Positions 28,714-37,347 of a DNA stretch of 64,000 bases are shown here, piece after piece. Position 1 is the first letter of the stretch, and every line of letters begins with the position of its first letter. Under the pieces are notes generated by a model. The model was not told the origin of the DNA. It searched no databases and was given only the letters and a program-made list of their open reading frames with translations. The stretch comes from Allotamlana fucoidanivorans (GTDB lineage Bacteria > Bacteroidota > Bacteroidia > Flavobacteriales > Flavobacteriaceae). The translations under genes and the position numbers were made by a program. The stretch covers positions 1 to 64,000 of the forward strand of contig NZ_VDCS01000009.1 of the NCBI RefSeq assembly GCF_006265225.1. Reading direction: 5' to 3'.

Positions 28714-30276
28714 TTAGTTTGTTAATTCAACAAAAACAGGCGATACTTTTTTAAGTATTACACTTACACCACTAGCTTTTGCCTCGATATCAAATATTTG
28801 GATACCAGAACCTCGTTTTGCCTTAGCAAGTGCTTGTTGCGCTCTACCATCTAACTTATTTCCTTTTACATTGATAGTTGGCTGCCCTGGTACTTTAAAT
28901 TTAAATCCTGTAACTTTTAAAGGTAACTCAAAATCAAAATCATCAAATTTAGCTCCAATGGTAGATATTTTAAGTGAGCTACGTTGCATTTTTAACGCAC
29001 CATCTTCACCTCTAACTGTTCCTGTTGGTTTCGGTAAATCTTTAATTCTGAACTTAGCATTATCACTAACTTTTCCACCATCAGGTAAAGTTCCCGTTAC
29101 ATTAATAGTAACTTCTCTACCTCTAATACTTGTGGCATCCATTACATAGCTACTTCCTGAAGTTCTACTTAAACCTTGGGCACTGGCAGAGACTTTATTA
29201 TCAGGAATACCAGCAAATGAAATGGTCATTGGGTTTTTAACACCACGATATACTACATTCATTTTATCAGCCGAAATAGTAGCTGCATTTGGTTTTGCTA
29301 CGGTTGCAAATGACGAGTTTACAGGAACTTCAATTTCTTCACCATCTTCACCAAAAATAAGTTTCCCTTCAATTTTGTGTTCTCCAACACCACCGGTACC
29401 CACTTTCAATTTCACTTTACCATCTTCAATAGTATACTGATCTTCGGAAAGTTTTCTACCATCTAAAGTTAACTCAACTCTTTTTGGTTTAGTTGATGCA
29501 TCTTTTCTACCTAGAACGATTTCTCCATCAAACTGCTCACCGTTAAAGTAAGCTGATTTAGAAGTTTCCATTAAGGTAGTATAGTTTGTCATAGACACCT
29601 CACTAGATAAGGTTCCTTGTAACATAGTTGCCAAAACTTCTGATTCAGTATTCTTGATATCCGCTTGAAGTTGTGTCATTTTTGTTAAAGAAGCTACCAA
29701 AGGAAAACCCTTGTAATGATAGTCTAACCATCTTACTTTTCGTCCATCACGGTTTGTAACTTCTTCTGTACTAAACTCAGATTTCACTTCTGCAATTACA
29801 GATTCCATTCCTTTTTCTGAAGATAAAATTTCTACAACGCCTTCTCTAAAGCCATTAATATGATCAAGAAACTTTTGACCTTCTTCTTTGATTATATCTC
29901 CTTTAAAAAAGTTTTCGTCTAGGTAATCGCCTTTATCCATAATCTCATAGTCGGTTGGATCATCAATCTTGGCGGTCATTTTACCTTTCAACTCTTCTAA
30001 ATAAGTATCAAACTCTTCTGCCAATTTATCAATGGACTCTGCTTTAGCTTTTAAGTGTTCATACTTTTCAGGCTGATCTGAAGCTTTTTGCTCTAAACTC
30101 GCCATAAAATTGTCATTCTGCTGGGTTGAAGCAACGTTTGACTTCGTTAACTTTTCGTTCATTAATCCGAAGGCTGAAAGCACCTCCTTTGACATATTTA
30201 ATGCTAGCATTGCTATAAATATTAAATACATCAGATTAATCATTTTCTGTCTGGGTGATAAATTTCCTGCTGCCAT
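28714..30276 (-). CDS. gldM: Gliding motility/type IX secretion motor protein GldM
   Basis: The 520-residue protein has a single N-terminal transmembrane helix (about 12-30, MINLMYLIFIAMLALNMS). Four periplasmic domains follow: a helical bundle to about residue 225, then Ig-like domains ending in SVILKKVSPVFVELTN. GldM dimers and GldL pentamers form the proton-driven rotary motor that powers type IX secretion and gliding. The periplasmic shaft reaches the GldK/GldN ring. It starts 54 bp after the gldL stop within the same operon. Confidence 0.96.
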   Translation of the reverse strand: MAAGNLSPRQKMINLMYLIFIAMLALNMSKEVLSAFGLMNEKLTKSNVASTQQNDNFMASLEQKASDQPEKYEHLKAKAESIDKLAEEFDTYLEELKGKMTAKIDDPTDYEIMDKGDYLDENFFKGDIIKEEGQKFLDHINGFREGVVEILSSEKGMESVIAEVKSEFSTEEVTNRDGRKVRWLDYHYKGFPLVASLTKMTQLQADIKNTESEVLATMLQGTLSSEVSMTNYTTLMETSKSAYFNGEQFDGEIVLGRKDASTKPKRVELTLDGRKLSEDQYTIEDGKVKLKVGTGGVGEHKIEGKLIFGEDGEEIEVPVNSSFATVAKPNAATISADKMNVVYRGVKNPMTISFAGIPDNKVSASAQGLSRTSGSSYVMDATSIRGREVTINVTGTLPDGGKVSDNAKFRIKDLPKPTGTVRGEDGALKMQRSSLKISTIGAKFDDFDFELPLKVTGFKFKVPGQPTINVKGNKLDGRAQQALAKAKRGSGIQIFDIEAKASGVSVILKKVSPVFVELTN

Positions 30277-30330
30277 GTTAATTAGGTTTTTGGTTAATTA
30301 ATTTTGATTTGGGTTTATTAACACTCCTAA

Positions 30331-30966
30331 TTATTTACTCATTGCAGACAGCATACCACCATATACACCGTTTAACGATGATAAATTAGACGCTAAAGAT
30401 TGCATTTGCTCTTTTAACTTTGCAGCATTCTCGATTGACTCTTCATTAATTGTAGCTTGCTTATTTACACTTTCTAATTGCATTTTGTATAAGCTATTTA
30501 ATGATTCCATTTGAGCCGCAGCTAATGATAATTCTTCACCATATTTCTTAGTTGCTTCAATAGAATCTGCAGTAGAACTCATATTTTTTGCCGCACCTTC
30601 AAAGTTTTTGATGCTTTCTCCTAAGCTAGCAATTAATTCTCCATCAATTTTAGCTTCTCTTAATAAGTCATCTAATTTTTTTGATAGTAAGCCTTGTGCA
30701 TCTTGGTTAGCTTCTTTCTTTGAAGCTTGTCCTCCTGCTAACTCTGGATATACTAAAGACCAATCTAATTCTTCATCAACAGGTTCAAATGCTGATAATG
30801 CAAATATAATTGCCTCAGTTACAAGACCAATGGTTAACATAACATTACCTGTTAACGGTCCAATTTCAAAATGAATAATCTTAAATAAGGCACCAACAAT
30901 TACAATTGCTGCTCCTAATCCGTAAGCCATATTCATGAATTTTTTGTTTGCTTTTGACTTTGCCAT
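30331..30966 (-). CDS. gldL: Gliding motility/type IX secretion motor protein GldL
   Basis: The 211-residue protein has two transmembrane helices at about 13-31 and 37-57. The first contains a conserved KIIHFEIGP stretch with a Glu implicated in proton coupling. The remaining ~150 residues form a cytoplasmic helical region. With GldM it makes the inner-membrane motor. It is second in the operon; the 82-bp gap from gldK contains two direct 14-bp repeats (30986-31015). Confidence 0.96.
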   Translation of the reverse strand: MAKSKANKKFMNMAYGLGAAIVIVGALFKIIHFEIGPLTGNVMLTIGLVTEAIIFALSAFEPVDEELDWSLVYPELAGGQASKKEANQDAQGLLSKKLDDLLREAKIDGELIASLGESIKNFEGAAKNMSSTADSIEATKKYGEELSLAAAQMESLNSLYKMQLESVNKQATINEESIENAAKLKEQMQSLASNLSSLNGVYGGMLSAMSK

Positions 30967-30985
30967 AATTTTCGGTTTTAAAATG

Positions 30986-31015
30986 TTAAGTAGGTTAATA
31001 CTTAAGTAGGTTAAT
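30986..31015. repeat. Two direct 14-bp repeats in the gldK-gldL spacer
   Basis: TTAAGTAGGTTAAT occurs at 30986-30999 and again at 31002-31015, with a period of 16 bp. It lies between the gldL start and the gldK stop. No function is known; it could be an mRNA processing or stability element or simple duplication. Confidence 0.8.
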
Positions 31016-31048
31016 TAATAGTTTATAATTGATTTGATTTAACACAAA

Positions 31049-32410
31049 TTAGTTTCCGCTCTTGGTTACTTTTGTCCCCATGTAATCTTGAACGGTTCTG
31101 AAACCAATGTAACTTCTTGCTGAATCAGCATATTCGTAATCTCTTGAACTTACTTGTAAAAAGTATGCTACGTCTTTCCAAGATCCTCCTCTTACAATCT
31201 TACGTTGATTATCATTATCATTAACACTCGGGTTAATGGTAGAGGTGTACTCATAAGATGATGGATCATAGGATGCATTTACCCATTCGGCCACATTACC
31301 AGCCATATTATATAGATTATAATCATTTGGCTCGTAAGACTTCGCTTCAACGGTGTAAAGTGCTTGGTCTGCTGCGTAATCCCCTCTTACAGGTTTAAAG
31401 TTTGCCATAAAACACCCTCTATCGCTCTTTGTATAAGGCCCTCCCCAAGGATAAGTAGCAGCTTGTAAACCGCCTCTTGCGGCATACTCCCATTCTGCTT
31501 CAGAAGGTAACCTGAATGTATTAACAGGTGATGTACCTTTTTTTGATTTTAAATAGCTATTCTTATTAATAGTTCGCCACTCACAAAATGCTTTAGCTTG
31601 TTTCCAAGTAACACCAACTACAGGATAATCACTATAGGCATCATGCCAGAAATAATCATTATGCATAGGCTCATTATAAGAATAGGCGAAATCTCTAATC
31701 CAAACAGTAGTATCTGGATACACTTCAATTTCTTCCTTTATAATAACGTCTTTACGCTTAACACCTCTACTTCTAGCGGCTTCTTGAATATCCATATGAC
31801 TGTATTGAAACTTGAATTTAGTCACATCCCAAGTACGCTGTCCGTTATAAGATTCTTCAAGCGGTAAATACATAGTATCCATAACTTCAGTATAATATTC
31901 ATCTGGATATTCTGAAGTATCAAAAACTAGATCTACATCTTTGTTTATTTTTCTTCCTTCGTACCCTGTTGGACCTAAGCCAGTATAGTTTTCAAACATA
32001 TACTTCTCATAAACAGACATATTGGCTGTATCTGCATCTTTAAATGCATACTCTCCAATACCTCCATCCTCAGGAGTCATACCAACCTCATCAGCTAGTA
32101 CCGCGAGTTTCATTCTTACAATTGAATCTCTTACCCAATTCACAAATTGGCGATATTCGCTATTGGTGATTTCTGTTGCGTCCATGTAAAAGGCTCTAAC
32201 AGTTACTGTTTTTGCAGGAGCATCTTGAACGCCAGCCAGATCATCGTCTGCCTTACCCATTATAAATGCTCCTCCAGGAATAAGTTCCATACCATAAGGT
32301 TTTTCTGGATGCCATTTTTTCCCTTTGACACCTACCAGCTCGCCTCTATCTTTAGAGCCACAGCTGGCAAGAATTACTAATACTCCGGTTAATAATAAAA
32401 GCTTCTTCAT
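31049..32410 (-). CDS. gldK: Gliding motility/type IX secretion lipoprotein GldK
   Basis: The 453-residue lipoprotein has a signal ending at Cys16 or 17 (LVILASC). A formylglycine-generating-enzyme/SUMF1-like domain follows, with GMELIPGGAFIMGK near 40, FRLPSEAEWEYAARGG near 300 and NVAEWVNASYD near 370. The fold is used structurally: GldK/PorK forms the large periplasmic ring with GldN. It is the first gene of the gldKLMN operon. A near-perfect tandem 21-bp repeat lies 90-131 bp upstream and may be regulatory. Confidence 0.96.
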   Translation of the reverse strand: MKKLLLLTGVLVILASCGSKDRGELVGVKGKKWHPEKPYGMELIPGGAFIMGKADDDLAGVQDAPAKTVTVRAFYMDATEITNSEYRQFVNWVRDSIVRMKLAVLADEVGMTPEDGGIGEYAFKDADTANMSVYEKYMFENYTGLGPTGYEGRKINKDVDLVFDTSEYPDEYYTEVMDTMYLPLEESYNGQRTWDVTKFKFQYSHMDIQEAARSRGVKRKDVIIKEEIEVYPDTTVWIRDFAYSYNEPMHNDYFWHDAYSDYPVVGVTWKQAKAFCEWRTINKNSYLKSKKGTSPVNTFRLPSEAEWEYAARGGLQAATYPWGGPYTKSDRGCFMANFKPVRGDYAADQALYTVEAKSYEPNDYNLYNMAGNVAEWVNASYDPSSYEYTSTINPSVNDNDNQRKIVRGGSWKDVAYFLQVSSRDYEYADSARSYIGFRTVQDYMGTKVTKSGN

Positions 32411-32499
32411 ATCTATAGTAAACTCGAGGTTAAATTATTTAGCTTGATTTTCGAGAGCGTAAACATATTTATATATTTTCGAAAAAACAACTTTTTATC

Positions 32500-32541
32500 T
32501 AAAAAAATGTCGTTTCATCGTAAAAAAATGTCATTTCACCG
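32500..32541. repeat. Tandem 21-bp direct repeat upstream of the gld operon
   Basis: Copies at 32500-32520 and 32521-32541 share 19 of 21 bases (T-A7-TGTC-R-TTTCA-Y-CG). A weak -7-like box (minus strand TATGTTTA, at 32460-32467) lies between the repeat and gldK. The repeat then falls about 40-80 bp upstream of the possible transcription start, where an activator would bind. Function is inferred from position only. Confidence 0.75.
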
Positions 32542-32573
32542 ATGAAATTAACAGTTTAACCAGTATTCCCCTT

Positions 32574-33740
32574 TCAAACACAATTCTTCTGAAAGGCTTT
32601 ATACCAGCGCTCTGGCACCTTATTGTTACAGGCATCTAGATAATCTTGATGCATGCAAGGTAATAACGTATGTCTTTTCAATTTATTATTGACTTCAGCC
32701 AAAAAAGGGATTTCAATCCACCATCGGCCTGTTTTGTTACTTTTATAAAAAATCAGTTCTTCATCATCCACCAACGTTATAAACTTCTGATAACTGTTTT
32801 CATCAGAGAAATCATCGTCAGTCACTCTAAAATTAACGCCCTCTACAAAATACCAGATCATCTGAGCCATCAACATGGAGGTCATCTCATCATCTTTAGA
32901 AGGCTTATACTCATAAATTCCAAAAGAAGACACCTTATTACTTATACCAGCATATCTGGCTATGGCACAAATTTCTTTACCATCCAGACCATTGGGTGAA
33001 TATCGCTGATGCAGGCTTAGCTCAGAGCCTTTAACAGCATTCAAATCTATGCTAACAATATTTGCGTCTCGCAGTACAGGCTCTGCCAAAGTAATATCAC
33101 TTGATATTTCACCTAACCTATAGGATTCAAAATACAAACTATCCATTAAATCTTTTTCCTCTTGAGAATTAAAGTAGGTTTGATACCCAATAGTAGCATA
33201 GTTGAATAAGTTATAAGGCTCGTCAAGGATTATTTTTCCCACAAAACTATTATTCTTGATTGGTTTTGTAGAATCTCCCAGATTGAACTGCGCATCAACA
33301 TTTACAATATTAACCATAGGAATAAGCGTATCATAAGCTCTGTAATTAGCATATGTTAAATCTTGAGAACCTCCTATAACTACTGGTATAATTTTCTTTC
33401 CTACCAGAATACTAATAGATTCTTTTAAAGCAAAATAGGTGTCTTCAACGGTTTCTCCCCTATTGATATCGCCCAAATCGGCTATTAAGGTATTCCAACT
33501 CCCTGGAAATAGACTATAAAAAGACTTCCTAATTTCATTTAACTGAAACTCTTCCCCTATATAGTTGATATCATTTCTGTTTTCAAGCACACCAATGATA
33601 GCTATTGCTACACCTTCTAAATCGGGAATACCCTGTTGAGCAGAGTGAATTTTCAACTTTCTTCCTAAAGCATGAGGCGAAAGCAGTTCATTATGAGCAA
33701 GTACTAAATCTGAAACTGGAGATAAGAAATTAAAATTCAT
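32574..33740 (-). CDS. Arginase/formimidoylglutamase-fold protein lacking the metal ligands
   Basis: The 388-residue protein is recognisably of the ureohydrolase fold. Each of the three manganese-binding motifs is altered: GGDHS is GGSQD (123-127), DAHxD is DAQFN (149-153), and SxDxDxxDP is SIDLNAVKG (230-238). Canonical His and several Asp ligands are therefore absent. Database entries often call such Bacteroidota proteins formimidoylglutamase, but hydrolase activity is doubtful. It sits between topA and gldK on the same strand. A 14-bp perfect inverted repeat lies 15 bp upstream of its start. A structural or regulatory role is possible. Confidence 0.75.
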   Translation of the reverse strand: MNFNFLSPVSDLVLAHNELLSPHALGRKLKIHSAQQGIPDLEGVAIAIIGVLENRNDINYIGEEFQLNEIRKSFYSLFPGSWNTLIADLGDINRGETVEDTYFALKESISILVGKKIIPVVIGGSQDLTYANYRAYDTLIPMVNIVNVDAQFNLGDSTKPIKNNSFVGKIILDEPYNLFNYATIGYQTYFNSQEEKDLMDSLYFESYRLGEISSDITLAEPVLRDANIVSIDLNAVKGSELSLHQRYSPNGLDGKEICAIARYAGISNKVSSFGIYEYKPSKDDEMTSMLMAQMIWYFVEGVNFRVTDDDFSDENSYQKFITLVDDEELIFYKSNKTGRWWIEIPFLAEVNNKLKRHTLLPCMHQDYLDACNNKVPERWYKAFQKNCV

Positions 33741-33754
33741 ATGGCCTTAAAACT

Positions 33755-33790
33755 ATTTGTGGGAATCGTTTTTTATCGATTCCCACAAAT
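33755..33790. repeat. Perfect 14-bp inverted repeat upstream of the arginase-fold gene
   Basis: Arms ATTTGTGGGAATCG (33755-33768) and its complement (33777-33790) flank an 8-nt A/T loop. On the minus strand only a weak T-run follows. It could be a terminator for topA, an operator, or a 5'-leader hairpin. Confidence 0.8.
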
Positions 33791-33903
33791 ATTAAAAGAA
33801 TTTATGATTTTTCTCATTCAGTTTACATAAAAATAATGTAGAATAATTAGTAATTACACAATTATCTGAATATCAAACCAAATAACTCATATAATACTTC
33901 ACA

Positions 33904-36411
33904 TCATTTCTTCTTAGCCGTTGTTTTCTTTTTGGCTGTCGTTTTTCGTTTTGTTGGCTTTTTCTTAGGTGCATTGGCTTCTATAATAGCTTTTGCTTCA
34001 TCTAAAGTCATTTCAGAAACATCAACAGTTTTTGCCAATTCAACTTTTACTTTTCCTTGTATCACATGATGTCTTCCCCAACGTGCTTTTTCAACCCTTA
34101 TACCTTCGGCTTCCCAACTATGAACTACCTTATCAATTTCTTTTTGAATCTTGGTTTCAATCAGTTCAACAATATCTTCATCTGATAGATTATCCCAGTC
34201 GTATTTTTTATTGACATTAATGAACATATTGTTCCATTTTATATAAGGGCCAAATCTACCTTTCCCCTTTTGAACAGGTAAATCTTTGTATATATATATA
34301 GGAGCATCTGCCTTTTGCTTCTCTTTTATTAAAACAATAGCGTCATCTAAATCTACACTCAAAGGGTCAGTTCCTTTTGCAAGCGATACAAAAGCATCAC
34401 CAAATTTTACATAAGGACCAAAACGGCCATTATTAACTTGAACTTCTTCGCCCTCATATTTACCTAACGTTTTTGGCAACTGAAACAAGTCCATAGCCTC
34501 TTCATAGGTAATTGTATTTAATTGTTGGTCTGGACTTAAACTGGCAAATTGCGGTTTTTCTTCATCATCAACCGTACCTATTTGAACCATTGGCCCAAAA
34601 CGCCCTAAACGTACGCTCACCTGCTTCCCCGTTTTAGGATCTGTTCCTAAAATACGCTCTCCAGACTCTCTATCTGCATTTTCCTTTACATCTTCAACAA
34701 CAGGATGAAACTCTTTATAAAAAGATTTCATCATTTCAGTCCAATCTTCATTACCTTCCGCAATTTCATCAAAATCAGCTTCTACTTTGGCGGTAAAGTT
34801 ATAGTCAAGAATAGCATCAAAATGATTTACTAAAAAATCGGTTACAATCATTCCTATATCGGTAGGCACCAACTTTCCTTTATCTGAACCTACTTTTTCA
34901 GTTAAGGTTTTATCTTTTACAGCGCCATTGCTTAACGTTAGCTGTGTGTAACTACGCTCTACCCCTTCTACAGTACCTTTTTCAATATAATTTCTTGCCT
35001 GTATAGTTGAAATGGTTGGAGCATATGTTGATGGACGTCCAATACCCAATTCTTCTAATTTTTTAACTAAAGACGCCTCTGTATATCTTGCTGGTGGACG
35101 CGTATAACGTTCTGTTGCCGTAATGTAATTATTTAATAAAGTTTCATTGGTTTTCATAGCTGGCAAGACACCATCCTGTTCTGTATCTTCATCATCAGTA
35201 CCTTCTAAATACACCTTTAAAAAGCCATCAAACGTGATAACCTCTCCATTTGCTGTAAAGGTTTCTCTGTGTGTTGAGGCACTAATTTTAACGTTAGTAC
35301 GCTCTAGCTCGGCCTCGCTCATTTGAGATGCAATAGCTCGTTTCCATATTAACTCATACAGTCGTGCTTGATCTCTATCTATATTAACGCTATGTGTAGC
35401 AAAACTGGTTGGTCTTATAGCCTCATGCGCCTCTTGAGCTCCCTTTGCTTTACCTGTATAGTTCCTTGGTTTACTATATTTGGCTCCATAAGCGTTCTTA
35501 ATTTCTTCTTCAGCTCCTTTCCTTGCTTCATCCGATAAGTTAACACTATCTGTTCTCATGTACGTAATTAACCCTTCCTCATACAAGCGTTGCGCTAAAG
35601 TCATAGTTTTACCTACTGAAAAATACAATTTACGAGAAGCTTCTTGCTGTAATGTTGAGGTAGTAAATGGCGCTGCAGGTGATTTTTTTGCTGGTTTTTT
35701 TTGTAAATCAGCTACCTTAAATCCTGCTGTAGCATTCTGCTCTAAAAATTTTAAAGCTTCTTCTTTTGAGGAAAAATTCTTTGGAAGCTTCGCTTTAAAC
35801 GTTTGCCCGTCTTCATTTGAAAACTCTGCATCGATTCTATATGAGGCAACGGGTTTAAAATTTTCAATTTCCCGTTCTTTCTCAACAATTAAACGCACCG
35901 AAACAGATTGCACACGCCCTGCTGACAAACCACCTTTAACTTTACGCCAAAGCACAGGAGACAACTCATACCCCACAATTCTATCTAAAACACGTCGGGC
36001 TTGTTGTGCATCTACTAAATCATAATCAATACCTCTAGGATTCTCAATTGCTTTTTGAATGGCTGATTTAGTAATTTCATGAAAAACAATACGCTTTGTT
36101 TTTTCTTTGTCCAATTTTAAAGTCTCAGCCAAATGCCAAGCAATAGCTTCTCCCTCTCGGTCTTCATCACTTGCTAACCAAACGGTTTCTGCTTTTTTAG
36201 CAAGGTCTTTTAATTTTTTAACAACTGCTTTTTTATCTTTAGAAACTTCATATTTGGGTTTAAAATCACCATCAACATTAACCCCTAATTCTTTAGAAGG
36301 CAAATCTGAAATGTGCCCAAAACTAGACTCTACTTTAAAGTCTTTTCCTAAAAATTTTTCAATGGTTTTTGCTTTTGCGGGTGACTCTACTATCACTAAA
36401 TTCTTCGCCAT
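33904..36411 (-). CDS. topA: DNA topoisomerase I (type IA)
   Basis: The 835-residue protein relaxes negative supercoils. The Toprim domain starts at VESPAKAKTIEKFLG (8-22) and includes DEDREGEAIAWHLAE. The active-site Tyr lies in EGLITYMRTDS near residue 285. Several C-terminal repeats of the LGRFGPMVQIG/NGRFGPYVKFG type replace zinc ribbons. The tail is a Lys-rich segment (KRKTTAKKKTTAKKK) that probably binds DNA. It has its own likely promoter at 36431-36438. Confidence 0.96.
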   Translation of the reverse strand: MAKNLVIVESPAKAKTIEKFLGKDFKVESSFGHISDLPSKELGVNVDGDFKPKYEVSKDKKAVVKKLKDLAKKAETVWLASDEDREGEAIAWHLAETLKLDKEKTKRIVFHEITKSAIQKAIENPRGIDYDLVDAQQARRVLDRIVGYELSPVLWRKVKGGLSAGRVQSVSVRLIVEKEREIENFKPVASYRIDAEFSNEDGQTFKAKLPKNFSSKEEALKFLEQNATAGFKVADLQKKPAKKSPAAPFTTSTLQQEASRKLYFSVGKTMTLAQRLYEEGLITYMRTDSVNLSDEARKGAEEEIKNAYGAKYSKPRNYTGKAKGAQEAHEAIRPTSFATHSVNIDRDQARLYELIWKRAIASQMSEAELERTNVKISASTHRETFTANGEVITFDGFLKVYLEGTDDEDTEQDGVLPAMKTNETLLNNYITATERYTRPPARYTEASLVKKLEELGIGRPSTYAPTISTIQARNYIEKGTVEGVERSYTQLTLSNGAVKDKTLTEKVGSDKGKLVPTDIGMIVTDFLVNHFDAILDYNFTAKVEADFDEIAEGNEDWTEMMKSFYKEFHPVVEDVKENADRESGERILGTDPKTGKQVSVRLGRFGPMVQIGTVDDEEKPQFASLSPDQQLNTITYEEAMDLFQLPKTLGKYEGEEVQVNNGRFGPYVKFGDAFVSLAKGTDPLSVDLDDAIVLIKEKQKADAPIYIYKDLPVQKGKGRFGPYIKWNNMFINVNKKYDWDNLSDEDIVELIETKIQKEIDKVVHSWEAEGIRVEKARWGRHHVIQGKVKVELAKTVDVSEMTLDEAKAIIEANAPKKKPTKRKTTAKKKTTAKKK

Positions 36412-36430
36412 ACTTCACTTTTTGAAGGTA

Positions 36431-36438
36431 CAAATGTA
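36431..36438 (-). promoter_or_regulatory. topA promoter, -7 box
   Basis: The minus strand reads TACATTTG (TAnnTTTG), 19 bp before the topA start, just after the terminator of the upstream unit. Confidence 0.5.
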
Positions 36439-36494
36439 TATGAAAAAAAGTATATCTGTAACTTTTTATACAGTATCTATCATATTTTTAAATT

Positions 36495-36531
36495 AAAAAA
36501 CCTGTTTTTACATCGCAAAAACAGGTTTTTT
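36495..36531 (-). terminator. Terminator after the tandem membrane-protein genes
   Basis: A perfect 15-bp stem (36495-36509 with 36517-36531, 7-nt loop) has A6/T6 flanks. It lies 18 bp downstream of the stop codon at 36549 on the minus strand. Confidence 0.9.
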
Positions 36532-36548
36532 ATCATGAATATGAAAAA

Positions 36549-37325
36549 TCACTCTATTGGCGTTCCTATTTCATCAATCGCATCTTGTTCTTTCAATCCT
36601 ACTACCGATTTGTAAACATAGTATGCTGGAATATCAGAGAATTGTTGCGTTACATAAATACCGATAAAACACATTAAAACACCCACAAGACCTGCCAAAA
36701 TTCCTGCAACAATTATCAATCCGAAACTTAAAAACCACTTTTTATTTCCAAGTTTAAACCCAATCTTTATAATATCTGAATTTGACAAATCTGGATTCAT
36801 AGCATAAGTAATCACCATATAATATAACGGCACCATTAGATAAAACACAGGTAACACACATAAGGCATACCCCAAAATCATCATGCCTATTATGGACAAA
36901 CTGAGCATAAATGTCTTTTTTAAGTATTTTGATTTTAGAAAAAAGAAGTAATCATCACTAGCATCTAACCCAAGGTCTTTATGCTTCAACATTCTATAAT
37001 AAGCTCCTTTTAGTGCTACACTAATTGTTGTTACCCCTAAAATCATAACCATAATCAATACAATCATGGCACTAATAGCAAGAATCCCCATACCTTCAAG
37101 CCCCAAGCCTCCATCAAAAGACTCTTGTCCCAAAACACCTAACACAATCATAGGAACATACATTATTAAGATAAACGGAAGCATCAATACCATATTAAGC
37201 AAATATACAACCAACCCTTGCAACCATACCTTTTTAAAAAGTTCTATAGATTGGTTAAAAATATCTCCAAAATCTAGTGATTTGGCATTTTCAATTTTAT
37301 TGATGAAGTGGTTTAGGTTGATCAT
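36549..37325 (-). CDS. Polytopic membrane protein, paralogue of the next gene
   Basis: This 258-residue protein has about five to six hydrophobic helices. The N-terminal cytoplasmic segment LDFGDIFNQSIELFKKVWLQG and the late segment NPDLSNSDIIKIGFKLGNKKWFLSFG are shared with the neighbouring gene, so the two arose by duplication. The ending VGLKEQDAIDEIG is also conserved. No function is recognised. Proteins of this type resemble the membrane domains found in glycerophosphodiester phosphodiesterase-like families, but the similarity is weak. It is second in a two-gene unit, 22 bp after its paralogue. Confidence 0.75.
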   Translation of the reverse strand: MINLNHFINKIENAKSLDFGDIFNQSIELFKKVWLQGLVVYLLNMVLMLPFILIMYVPMIVLGVLGQESFDGGLGLEGMGILAISAMIVLIMVMILGVTTISVALKGAYYRMLKHKDLGLDASDDYFFFLKSKYLKKTFMLSLSIIGMMILGYALCVLPVFYLMVPLYYMVITYAMNPDLSNSDIIKIGFKLGNKKWFLSFGLIIVAGILAGLVGVLMCFIGIYVTQQFSDIPAYYVYKSVVGLKEQDAIDEIGTPIE

Positions 37326-37347
37326 AGTTATTATTATAGTTTATAAT

